Below are positions 36,206 to 44,286 of a stretch of 64,000 nucleotides of DNA, in pieces; the stretch's first letter is position 1, and every line of letters starts with the position of its first letter. Below the pieces are notes generated by a model. It did no database searches and was not told where the DNA came from. It saw nothing but the letters and a program-made list of their open reading frames with translations. The position numbers were made by a program, and so were the translations under genes. This stretch comes from Streptomyces sp. NBC_00775 (GTDB taxonomy: Bacteria; Actinomycetota; Actinomycetes; Streptomycetales; Streptomycetaceae). The stretch lies in assembly GCF_036347135.1 (NCBI RefSeq), contig NZ_CP108938.1, positions 2,418,001-2,482,000 of the forward strand, given 5' to 3'.

Positions 36206-39200
36206 GCTTCCTCCTGGGGGTGGCGCCCGGCGGGGGGCGGACCGATGACGGCCGCGAGTCGGCGCGGGGTCGGGTTGCGGAAAATGTCCTTGAGCTGGGA
36301 GCCGGTGAAGCCCGTCGAGCGCTGCAGGGCGTTGAGCCGCACGGCGAGCAGCGAATTGCCGCCCATCTCGAAGAAGTTGTCGTCCACGCCCACCGGGACG
36401 CCGAGCAGTTGCTGCCACACCTCGCACAGCTGGTGCGCGGTGTCCGGCGTGTCCGCCGTGCCTCCGGCCCGGGGTGCGGCGGAGTGCGGGCCGGACGAGG
36501 CCGGTAGTGCGGCTCGGCCGGACGGTTCCTCGGCCGGCCGGGCGGGCGCCTGCCGGGGTGAGGGGGCGGGCAGCCGGGCCGCGTCGAGTTTTCCGTTGGC
36601 GGTCAGCGGCAGCGCGGGCACCACGGTGAGCGTGGCGGGCAGGACGTGCGCGGGCAGCCGCTCGGCGAGCCACTGCCGGATCTCCGCCGTGTCCGCCCGC
36701 TGTTCCGGGGTGACCAGATAGGCGTCGATCCGTGCGGCGGCCGCGTCGTGCGCGTCGCGGACGACGGCCGCGGCCGCCGTGACGGCGGGATGGGCGAGCA
36801 ACGTGCCGCGGATCTCGCCGAGTTCGATGCGGTGGCCGCGGATCTTCACCTGGTCGTCGAGACGCCCCAGATGCTCCAGCTCCCCGTCGGGCAGCAGCCG
36901 GCCCCGGTCCCCCGAGCGGTAGAGCAGCTCGTCGGGGCGTTCGGCGAGCCGTCCCCGGACGAAGCGCCCTTCGGTCAGTTCCGGGCGGTTGAGGTACCCG
37001 GCGGCCACACCGGCGCCGCTGACATGGATCTCCCCGGGAACGCCGGGGGCGGCCGGGCGGCCCTCCTCGTCCAGGACGTACAGCCGCCAGCCCGGCAGCG
37101 CCCGGCCCACCGAGCGCGTGCCGCTCAGCGCGTCGGCCCGGGTGAGGGTGCGCCAGGTGCAGTGCACGGTGGTCTCAGTGATGCCGTACATGTTCACCGC
37201 CCGGCAGACACGCTCCGGGTAGCGGTCGAACCACGGAAGCAGCAGCGCGGGTTCGAGCGGCTCACCGCCGAAGATCAACAGCCGTACGGACAGCGGGACT
37301 TCGGCACTCTCGTCGGCGGCTAGGGCCTGTGTCGGAAGTGGCGTCGTCCGCCCGAAGGGCGGGCCGGGCGGCGTCCGGTGCGTGCTCTCGGCGTGCCGGG
37401 CGGAAGCCCTCGTACTGGACGTACTTGGGCTTTCGCCCGGTGCGGCGAGAGTGCGTGCCGGGCGTCGGCCGGCAGGCGCCACTTCCGACACAGGCCCTAG
37501 CAACTGGGCGAAGGCGGAGGGCGTCTGGTTGAGCACCGTGACGCGCTCACGGGCGAGCAGGGCGTGGAACCGCTCGGGGTCGCGGGCGCTCCAGTGCGGT
37601 ACGACGATGAGCCGCCCGCCGGTCAGCAGGCAGCCCCAGATCTCCCAGACCGAGAAGTCGAAGGCGAAGGAGTGGAAGAAGGACCACACGTCGTGCTCGT
37701 CGAAGGCGAAGCCCTCGGGGCCGGCCGTCGCGGCCAGCAGGGCGGTGACGTTGCGGTGCCGCACCAGCACGCCCTTGGGGGTGCCCGTCGAGCCCGAGGT
37801 GTGGATGACGTAGGCCACGCGCTCCGGGTCGGCGGCGGGCAGCTCACGGCCCGGCCCCGTGGGGACGGCCGTGGGCAGCAGCAGCGTCAGGCCCGGCGGC
37901 AGCAGGGCGGGGTCGCGGTCGGTCACGGCGGTGGCGAGGCCGGTGTCCTCGGCGATGAAGGCGAGCCGGTCCTGGGGGTAGCCGGGGTCCAGCGGAACGT
38001 AGGCGGCACCGGCCTTCAGTACGGCGAGCAGCGCCACGACGAGGTCGAGGCCGCGCTCCAGGCAGACGCCCACCCGGTCGCCGGGCCGTACGTCCCGCTC
38101 GGCCAGGGCGAGGGCGAGCGCGGTGGAGCGTTCGTCGAGCTCCTGGTAGGTCAGCCGTTCGTCCTCGCAGACGACCGCGGTGCGGTCGGGCAGCCGGGCG
38201 GCCCGGGCGGCGAACAGCGTGGGCAGATCGGCCGCGGGGGCGGTGAAGGGGTTCGCCGAGGGCGCGCCGCCCGGTTCCTCGGGCGCCCCGGTGGGCCCCT
38301 CGGCGGTCAGCAGGCGGGCGCGGGCGGCGGGCGGCAGGACGGAGAGTTCGCCGAGCGGGGTGTGCGGTTGTCCGACCATGGCGGTGAGCGTGGCCTCCAG
38401 TTGGCGGCAGAACTGTTCGGCCGCTCGGGCGTCGACCCGGTCGTGCCGGTACCGCAGCAGCCCTCGCAGCTCCCCGCCCAGGTCCTGGCGGAGATAGAGG
38501 GCGAGCGGGAACTGGGCCGGGCCGAAGCCGGGGTCCGGGAGCGGGTGGGCGGTGAGGTCCGGTGCGGTGATCTCCGGCAGGGTCCGGCAGGGGACCACGA
38601 CCAGGGACAGTCCGGCGCGGTCGGTGGCGGGCAGCACGGACGACAGCGGCAGATCGGCGTCGCGGTACGCGTCGAGGCAGCGGCGGTGCGCGCGGCGCAG
38701 CCAGTCGGCGACGGACTGCTCGTCGTCCAGGTCCAGCGGGACCGGCACGGTGGCGTTGAAGTAGCCGACGGTGGAGGCATGCCGCGGGGTGCGCCGTGAC
38801 ACGGCCGCCCCGAGCACCGGGCGGGTGGTGCCGCTGTTGCGGCCGAGGACCAGGGCCGCGGCGGCGGTCATCAGGGAGTGCTGGGTGATGCCCAGCTCGG
38901 CGGCGAGCTTGGCCGCGCCCTCCCAGGACTCCTCCGGGACGCGCAGGCCCACGGCCTCGTCGGGCGCCGTGGCGGTGGGGGCCGGTCCGCCGGCCGGGGT
39001 GCGGGCCCAGTCGAGCGAGCAGGACACCCCGCCCGCCAGTTCGGCGCGCAGGGCGGCGGCCCGTTCCTCGCGGGCGGGCGGCAGTTGATGCCGGCCGTCG
39101 GCCCAATCGGCGAAGGACTGGACCGCGGCGGCCTCCTCGCCGGCCAGCAGCCACTGGGCGATGAGTGCCATGGACGTCTCGTCCACCACCAAGTGGTGTG

Positions 39201-39624
39201 CGGTCAGGACGAGATCGGCGGTACGGGGGGTGTAGCGGACCAGGACGGCATGGAGCAGGGGACCGCGCTCCAGGTCGAACGGGCGCAGCACCTCGCGCCG
39301 CAGCCGGGCGCGGGCGAGCGGGCCTTCGGGGTCGACCGGGGCCGTCATGGTGTGGAGCCGCGGAGCCCGCCGCGCCGGGGCGAACAGCAGGGCACCGTCC
39401 CGTTCCGCGACCCGGGAGGCGAGCAGCGGATGGGCGGTGAGCAGCCGTGCGAACCGGTCGCGCAGCAGCTCCTCGTCGAGGGCGCCGTCGACGCGGTGGA
39501 CGAGTGAGGAGTTGTACGTGGCGGGGAACTCGGCCTGCTGGTCGGCGGCGTAGAGATCGGCCTGGCCGGGGGTCAGCCGGTGCGTGGCCCCGTTTTCCTG
39601 GTCTCCCTGGTGCCGCTCAGCCAT
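36202..39624 (-). CDS. NRPS module C-A-T, threonine-type A domain interrupted by an in-frame MITE-like element
   Basis: A 1140-residue NRPS. The C domain (about 10-430) has HHLVVDE at 143-149 (final Gly replaced by Glu). The A domain (about 470-1000) has VIHTSGSTGTPKG, FGGEPLEP, YGITETTVHCTW, YRSGDRGRL and NGKLDAARL. My hand-read code D-F-W-N-I-G-M-V-H-K is the canonical threonine code. The T domain Ser is about 1091 (FFEMGGNSLLA). Residues about 709-767 are a 59-residue Ser/Thr/Pro/Arg-rich insertion encoded by the palindromic element at 37320-37500, between motifs A4 and A5. Removing it restores a normal QLL-AADES junction. Whether the enzyme is still active is unknown. The start overlaps the carrier gene by eight nt. 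Confidence 0.93.
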   Translation of the reverse strand: MAERHQGDQENGATHRLTPGQADLYAADQQAEFPATYNSSLVHRVDGALDEELLRDRFARLLTAHPLLASRVAERDGALLFAPARRAPRLHTMTAPVDPEGPLARARLRREVLRPFDLERGPLLHAVLVRYTPRTADLVLTAHHLVVDETSMALIAQWLLAGEEAAAVQSFADWADGRHQLPPAREERAAALRAELAGGVSCSLDWARTPAGGPAPTATAPDEAVGLRVPEESWEGAAKLAAELGITQHSLMTAAAALVLGRNSGTTRPVLGAAVSRRTPRHASTVGYFNATVPVPLDLDDEQSVADWLRRAHRRCLDAYRDADLPLSSVLPATDRAGLSLVVVPCRTLPEITAPDLTAHPLPDPGFGPAQFPLALYLRQDLGGELRGLLRYRHDRVDARAAEQFCRQLEATLTAMVGQPHTPLGELSVLPPAARARLLTAEGPTGAPEEPGGAPSANPFTAPAADLPTLFAARAARLPDRTAVVCEDERLTYQELDERSTALALALAERDVRPGDRVGVCLERGLDLVVALLAVLKAGAAYVPLDPGYPQDRLAFIAEDTGLATAVTDRDPALLPPGLTLLLPTAVPTGPGRELPAADPERVAYVIHTSGSTGTPKGVLVRHRNVTALLAATAGPEGFAFDEHDVWSFFHSFAFDFSVWEIWGCLLTGGRLIVVPHWSARDPERFHALLARERVTVLNQTPSAFAQLLGPVSEVAPAGRRPARTLAAPGESPSTSSTRASARHAESTHRTPPGPPFGRTTPLPTQALAADESAEVPLSVRLLIFGGEPLEPALLLPWFDRYPERVCRAVNMYGITETTVHCTWRTLTRADALSGTRSVGRALPGWRLYVLDEEGRPAAPGVPGEIHVSGAGVAAGYLNRPELTEGRFVRGRLAERPDELLYRSGDRGRLLPDGELEHLGRLDDQVKIRGHRIELGEIRGTLLAHPAVTAAAAVVRDAHDAAAARIDAYLVTPEQRADTAEIRQWLAERLPAHVLPATLTVVPALPLTANGKLDAARLPAPSPRQAPARPAEEPSGRAALPASSGPHSAAPRAGGTADTPDTAHQLCEVWQQLLGVPVGVDDNFFEMGGNSLLAVRLNALQRSTGFTGSQLKDIFRNPTPRRLAAVIGPPPAGRHPQEEA
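37320..37500. mobile_element. MITE-like palindromic element inside the NRPS A domain
   Basis: Perfect 24-bp terminal inverted repeats (37320-37343 and 37477-37500, beginning CTAGGGCCTGTGTCGG) bound the element. The interior is also an imperfect palindrome centred near 37415, so one strand could fold into a single long hairpin. CTAG at each end may be target duplication or part of the repeat; it cannot be told apart. The net insertion is 177 nt. It encodes no transposase. Its ends suggest mobilisation by an IS5-like transposase elsewhere in the genome (inference). Confidence 0.85.
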
Positions 39625-39889
39625 GGCGGACGGCGCGGACGGCGCCCTGGAGCGCGGCGGCGTCCGGCGCTTCCAGGATGTCCAGATAGTCGAGCTCCTC
39701 GCCGGTCAGCTCGAAGAGCTGATGGGCGAGAAGCACCGCCTTGAAGGAGTCGCCGCCGTTCTCGATGAACCCCTGGGAGATATCGGCATCCGGCCCGAGA
39801 GACTCGTACCACAGATCCAGAATTCTCTGGGAGAGATCCTGCTCCGCGGATACCTCAGGAGAATCGACGGACGTCCGCTCTTCCGGCAT
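39617..39889 (-). CDS. Free-standing carrier protein (PCP/ACP)
   Basis: A 90-residue carrier protein with the phosphopantetheine site in IENGGDSFKAV (Ser48). It is the first gene of the leftward NRPS/PKS operon and overlaps the threonine module gene by eight nt, so it is well placed to present a starter unit to that module's C domain. GGTGAG lies upstream of the ATG. Its cargo is unknown; the stand-alone A enzyme at 44287 is one candidate loader. Confidence 0.88.
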   Translation of the reverse strand: MPEERTSVDSPEVSAEQDLSQRILDLWYESLGPDADISQGFIENGGDSFKAVLLAHQLFELTGEELDYLDILEAPDAAALQGAVRAVRHG

Positions 39890-40157
39890 AAGTGCTCACC
39901 CATCCCGCTTGTGCGCTCTTTTTGAATTCGGCGAATCGCAGTGGACCGAACAGGAGCATGGCGACCGGAATCGAGCAGCGTCAACGCCCCTTCCTGGGAG
40001 TTTGGAGATCCATTTACTTTTCTGGATGTTATTCACACATAGTTGACGCAAAGCTGACGTGCGACTGATTAGTATCCGCCTGGATTGATGAAACGAGCCG
40101 CACGGCGCCAGGTAATTCAGCGGTGCGGGAATGGCATGGACTTTCGGAGGAATCCAC
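39890..40157. promoter_or_regulatory. AT-rich divergent promoter region of the NRPS/PKS cluster
   Basis: This 268-bp region is clearly richer in A and T than its surroundings. Leftward: TTGACG (complement of 39979-39984), 18-nt spacer, CATGCT (complement of 39955-39960). Rightward: TTGACG at 40043-40048, 18-nt spacer, GATTAG at 40067-40072. The two -35 boxes point away from each other with 58 bp between them, where a shared regulator could bind. No gene is seen here. Confidence 0.6.
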
Positions 40158-43100
40158 ATGCAGAAACCCGCGATCCCTGGGCAGCTCCGCTTCTTCACGC
40201 TCGACCTGCAGAAGCCGCGGCCCGCCATCGTGCACCGGCTGACCGCGACCGGCCCCGTGGACGGTGACCGGCTGCTCGCCGCCGTACGCGCGGTGCTGCG
40301 TGCCCAGCCCGCGCTGCGCCTCTCCCTGCATCCGGAGCCGGCCGGGCTGATGCAGCGCGTCCATCCGGTGGCCGACGTCCCAGTCGAGGTGCACCGGCTG
40401 CCCGCGGACGCCGCGTCGGCCGGGCGGCTGCTCCGCGAGCGGGTCGACGCGCTCGGCGCCCCCTTCGACCACGCCGGCGCCCCCTTGTGCCGGGTCTCCG
40501 TGCTGCTCGGCGACGACCGGGCGCAGCTCCTCTTCGGCGTCCACCACGGGATCTTCGACGACGGCTCCGCCGCCGCGCTCCTCGACGCCCTCACCACCGC
40601 GTACGCGCAGGGCCCCGACGCGCTGCCCGACGCCGGGGAGCTGCCGGCCCCGCCGCAGGGTGAACAGGCCACCGCGCTACGGGAGTTCTGGACCCGTACC
40701 CTCAAGGACGCACCCGCCGACTGCACCCTGCCGCAACTGGTCCCGGGCGCGGACCGCACCCGCGGCTCGGTCACGGCCCAGTTGCCCGCCGCCCTGGTGT
40801 CCCGGATGCGCGACCGCGCGAGGGAGACGGGGGCGAGCGTCTTCACTCAGGTGATGGCGTCCCTCGCCTGGGTCGCCGGGTGGTACGCGCGCACCGACGA
40901 CGTGGTGATCGCCACGGCCAGCGGGGCGGGCCGGGACACCAGCGGGGCATCGGTGATCAACTGCCTGCAGAACACCATCCCCGTCCGTGTCCCGCTGTCC
41001 GGCGCCACCACGGAACAGCTCCTCGACCGCACGCTGGAAGCCCTCTTCGACGCGGTCGAGCACTCCGAGCTGCCCCTGGAGGAGATCCTCGCCGCGACCG
41101 GCGCCGAACGGCACCCGGACCGCAAGCCCTTCACCCAGCTCATGTGCACGCAGGGCGAGTTGTTCACCGAGGCCGAGAGCGGCGGGCTGCTGTGGCGGAT
41201 GGACCCGCCCGAGTCGGACCAGGTCGAGTACGACCTGAGCGTGACCCTGCTGCACGGCCCGCGGGGCGAGGAACACCTGGTCGTCGCCCACCCCGTGCAG
41301 GCCCTCGACGGGCGGACCGCCGAACGGTTCCTCGCCCATCTCGTCGCCGCCCTCGACGCGCTCACCGCGCCGCACTCCGTACCCCTCACCGGACACGACC
41401 TGCTGTCCACCGGGGAGCGGGCCGAGCTCGCGGCGCTGACCGGCGCCCCCGTCCCCGGCACCCCGGCACCGGTCCACCGGCTCGTCGAGGAGCAGGCCCG
41501 GCGCACCCCGGACGCCACGGCCCTCGTCACCTCCGCCGAACTCCTCGACCACGCCACGCTGCACGCCCGTGCGGAGCGCCTCGCCGCGGCCCTGATCGCG
41601 GCCGGTGTACGGCCCGGCGACCGGGTGGGCGTGTGCCTGGAACGCTCGGCCGGCCTGGTCGTCGCGGTGCTGGCCGCCTGGCGGGCCGGCGCCGCCTATG
41701 TGCCGCTCGACCCCGACTATCCGGGTGACCGCCTGCGCTACATGCTGGAGGACTCCGCCCCCGCCGCCGTGATCGCCGAGACCCCCCTGCTGCCCGGGGT
41801 GCCGACGCTGGCCCCGGACGCCGAGGCGCCGCTGCCCGCCGCCTGGCCGCAGGTTCCGGCCGACTCACCGGCGTATGTGATGTACACGTCCGGCTCCACG
41901 GGACGGCCCAAGGGCACGGTCGTACGGCACGACAACCTCTGGGCCCTCTTCGCGGGCTTCGACCACGTGCTCGACGCGATACCCGACGTCGTCCTGGCGG
42001 GCACCAGCCTGTCGTTCGACATCTGCCTCATCGAACTGTTCTGGTCCCTGACCCGTGGCTGCGCCGTGCATCTGACCAGCCATCGCACCGTGCTCGACGA
42101 GGACGGCGTCCCCGACGGCACGTTCTACCAGTGCACGCCCTCCGCGGCCCGGCTGCACACCTCCTCCCCCGAGGGCCGCCGGCTGCTCGGGCGGCTCGGC
42201 GCGCTCGTCGTCGCCGGCGAACCGCTCGACGCGGACCTCGCCGCCGAGCTGGCGGGGCTGGTCCCCGGACCGGTCGTCAACGGGTACGGGCCCACCGAGG
42301 CCACCGTCTACACCACGCTGTGGCGGGTACGCCCGGACACCCCCGTGCACATCGGCCTGCCCCTGCCCGGGGTGCGCTGCCACGTGGTGGACGCGCACGG
42401 CAGGGCCATGCCGCCGGGCTGCCCCGGCGACCTGGTGATCACGGGCACCGGGATCGGCGGCGGATATTGGCGGCGCCCCGAACTCACCGCCGAGCGCTTC
42501 CCCGCCCTGCCCTGGGCCGGCGGCGACACCGGCTACCTCAGCGGCGACGTGGTGTCCTTCGCCCCGGGCACCGGCCTGCGGTTCCTGCACCGCGCCGACC
42601 AGCAGATCAAGGTCCTCGGACAGCGCGTCGAGACCGGGGAGATCGAGGCCACGCTGCGTCTGCACCCGGGGGTACGGGACGCCGCGGTGGCCGTCCTGCC
42701 CGACCGTACCGGGGTCGCCGCCTTCCTCGTCCCCGAGGAGGGTGCCGCGGATCTCGTCCCGCGGGGCGACGCCGCGGCGGGGGCGTCGCCGGTGCCCTTG
42801 TCCGCCGCGGCCACGGCCGGGCTGCGCCGCCACGCGGCCGGCTGGCTGACCGGCGCGATGCTGCCCACCGTCTGGCAGACGGTGGCCGTCCTGCCGAAGT
42901 CGCCCAACGGAAAGCTGGACCGGCTGACCCTGGCCGACTGGGCGGCGCGCAGCGCCCCGGCCGCCCCGCGTACGGGCACGGAGGAGCTGTCCGGTTCGGC
43001 GGCGAGCGTCGTCCTGGAGGTCTGGGAGCAGGTGCTCGGCGAGCGGGTGACGGACCCGGGCGCCACCTTCTTCCACCTGGGCGGCACCTCCGCCGGGATC

Positions 43101-43346
43101 ATCCGCGTCCTCGCCCTGCTCCAGCCCCGCTACCCGGACCTGCGGCCGGCCGGCCTGTTCCGGCACACCACGGCGCGGGCCCTGGCCGCGCACCTGACGG
43201 ACCTGACGGACCTGACCCGGGCGGACGCGCGGGAGGAGCCGGCGGACACCGCTGACGCCGTCCCCGCCGCCCGGACCGACGGCTCCGGGCGTGGGGCACG
43301 GCGGGCGCGGGCCCTGGGCCAATGGGCCCCACGGGCACGCCGTTGA
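40158..43346 (+). CDS. NRPS module C-A-T (divergent arm)
   Basis: A 1062-residue NRPS. The C domain (about 1-420) has VHHGIFDDG near 128. The A domain (about 435-930) has YVMYTSGSTGRPKG near 573, NGYGPTEATVY, a modified LSGDVVSFAPG for motif A7, and SPNGKLDRL. The T domain is near 940-1020 (FFHLGGTSAGI). The A domain carries SFDICLIELFWSLTRG, a variant common in A domains of LLM-containing systems. My hand-read code is D-I-I-Q-V-A-G-V-Y-K, which I cannot assign. GGAGG at 40146-40150 sets the ATG. It starts the rightward arm, followed by a thioesterase gene. Confidence 0.92.
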   Translation: MQKPAIPGQLRFFTLDLQKPRPAIVHRLTATGPVDGDRLLAAVRAVLRAQPALRLSLHPEPAGLMQRVHPVADVPVEVHRLPADAASAGRLLRERVDALGAPFDHAGAPLCRVSVLLGDDRAQLLFGVHHGIFDDGSAAALLDALTTAYAQGPDALPDAGELPAPPQGEQATALREFWTRTLKDAPADCTLPQLVPGADRTRGSVTAQLPAALVSRMRDRARETGASVFTQVMASLAWVAGWYARTDDVVIATASGAGRDTSGASVINCLQNTIPVRVPLSGATTEQLLDRTLEALFDAVEHSELPLEEILAATGAERHPDRKPFTQLMCTQGELFTEAESGGLLWRMDPPESDQVEYDLSVTLLHGPRGEEHLVVAHPVQALDGRTAERFLAHLVAALDALTAPHSVPLTGHDLLSTGERAELAALTGAPVPGTPAPVHRLVEEQARRTPDATALVTSAELLDHATLHARAERLAAALIAAGVRPGDRVGVCLERSAGLVVAVLAAWRAGAAYVPLDPDYPGDRLRYMLEDSAPAAVIAETPLLPGVPTLAPDAEAPLPAAWPQVPADSPAYVMYTSGSTGRPKGTVVRHDNLWALFAGFDHVLDAIPDVVLAGTSLSFDICLIELFWSLTRGCAVHLTSHRTVLDEDGVPDGTFYQCTPSAARLHTSSPEGRRLLGRLGALVVAGEPLDADLAAELAGLVPGPVVNGYGPTEATVYTTLWRVRPDTPVHIGLPLPGVRCHVVDAHGRAMPPGCPGDLVITGTGIGGGYWRRPELTAERFPALPWAGGDTGYLSGDVVSFAPGTGLRFLHRADQQIKVLGQRVETGEIEATLRLHPGVRDAAVAVLPDRTGVAAFLVPEEGAADLVPRGDAAAGASPVPLSAAATAGLRRHAAGWLTGAMLPTVWQTVAVLPKSPNGKLDRLTLADWAARSAPAAPRTGTEELSGSAASVVLEVWEQVLGERVTDPGATFFHLGGTSAGIIRVLALLQPRYPDLRPAGLFRHTTARALAAHLTDLTDLTRADAREEPADTADAVPAARTDGSGRGARRARALGQWAPRARR

Positions 43347-43434
43347 CGTATCCGGGGCGAGCGGCCCGCCCGGACACCGCTCGCCCCGGGCCCCGTACCT
43401 CCCTCATCCTTTCCCCCTTCTCCCTGGAGCCCCG

Positions 43435-44139
43435 ATGACGCTCACCCTGATGTGCCTGCCCTACGCCGGAGCCGGCGCCGGGCTCTTCCGCCCCTGGCAG
43501 GACGATCCCGGTCTGCCGTTCCGCGTGGTGCCGGTCCAACTCCCCGGCCGGGACGAGTGGTTCGTGCGGGAGCCCTGCACGACCATGGCGGAGGCCGCCC
43601 GGGAGTGTGCCGAACAGATCAGGGAGGCGGCCGGCAGCGGACCGTACGCGGTGTTCGGGCACAGCTTCGGCGCGCTGCTCGCTCATGAGACGGTCCGGCT
43701 GCTCGCCGCCGGCGGAGACCGCCTGCCGGTCCGGCTGATCGTCAGCGGCGCCGCCGCCCCCGGTCTGCCCCGCCCCCGGATGGACGGGGACGCGCTCGAC
43801 GACGAGGCGTTCGTCGCCCGGCTGCGGAGTCTGGTCGGCTACGACCACGAGGCCTGGCACGAGCCGGAGCTGCGCGAACTGCTACTGCCCGCGCTCCGCG
43901 CCGACCTCGGCATCCAGGACCGTTACGTCCCGGCGCCGGGCGGCCCGCTGCCCGTACCGGTGAGCGTCCTGCGCGGCATCGATGACGACCTCGTCGGCCG
44001 CGCCGACGCCGCGCACTGGGACGCGTGCACCACGGAGGGCAGCGAACTGATCGACCTGCCCGGCGGGCACATGTACTTCAGCGAGGACTGGCCCCTGCTC
44101 TGGAAAACTCTCGGCTCCGTACTCCACCGGGAGGCGTGA
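43435..44139 (+). CDS. Type II thioesterase
   Basis: A 234-residue external thioesterase paralogous to the one at 24481-25167. It has the same CLPYAGAGAGLFRPW opening, GHSFGA nucleophile elbow and LPGGHMYF histidine motif. The gene follows the C-A-T NRPS by 88 nt and has TGGAG upstream of the ATG. Two such enzymes in one cluster without any integrated TE suggest one proofreads and the other may release the chain; which does which cannot be told. A strong hairpin follows. Confidence 0.92.
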   Translation: MTLTLMCLPYAGAGAGLFRPWQDDPGLPFRVVPVQLPGRDEWFVREPCTTMAEAARECAEQIREAAGSGPYAVFGHSFGALLAHETVRLLAAGGDRLPVRLIVSGAAAPGLPRPRMDGDALDDEAFVARLRSLVGYDHEAWHEPELRELLLPALRADLGIQDRYVPAPGGPLPVPVSVLRGIDDDLVGRADAAHWDACTTEGSELIDLPGGHMYFSEDWPLLWKTLGSVLHREA

Positions 44140-44208
44140 GACACCCGGGGAGCGTCAAGGGAACGTCGGACATCCCGCTGATCCCCCCAGGCCCGGCACC
44201 TGAATGCC

Positions 44209-44241
44209 TCCGGCCCGGCACCTGATCGGTGCCGGGCCGGA
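44209..44241. terminator. Bidirectional terminator hairpin
   Basis: Perfect 14-bp arms TCCGGCCCGGCACC (44209-44222) and its complement (44228-44241) flank a 5-nt loop. It lies between the convergent thioesterase and stand-alone adenylation genes. Confidence 0.8.
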
Positions 44242-44286
44242 GACGTCCTGTCAGGGTCCGTACGGGGGACGACGACGCCCGCGGAC

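Noticed and set aside
37320..37500. Considered as a terminator or simple hairpin
   Set aside because: It lies inside a coding sequence, has CTAG borders and exact 24-bp ends, and interrupts an otherwise normal A domain, so an inserted element fits better.
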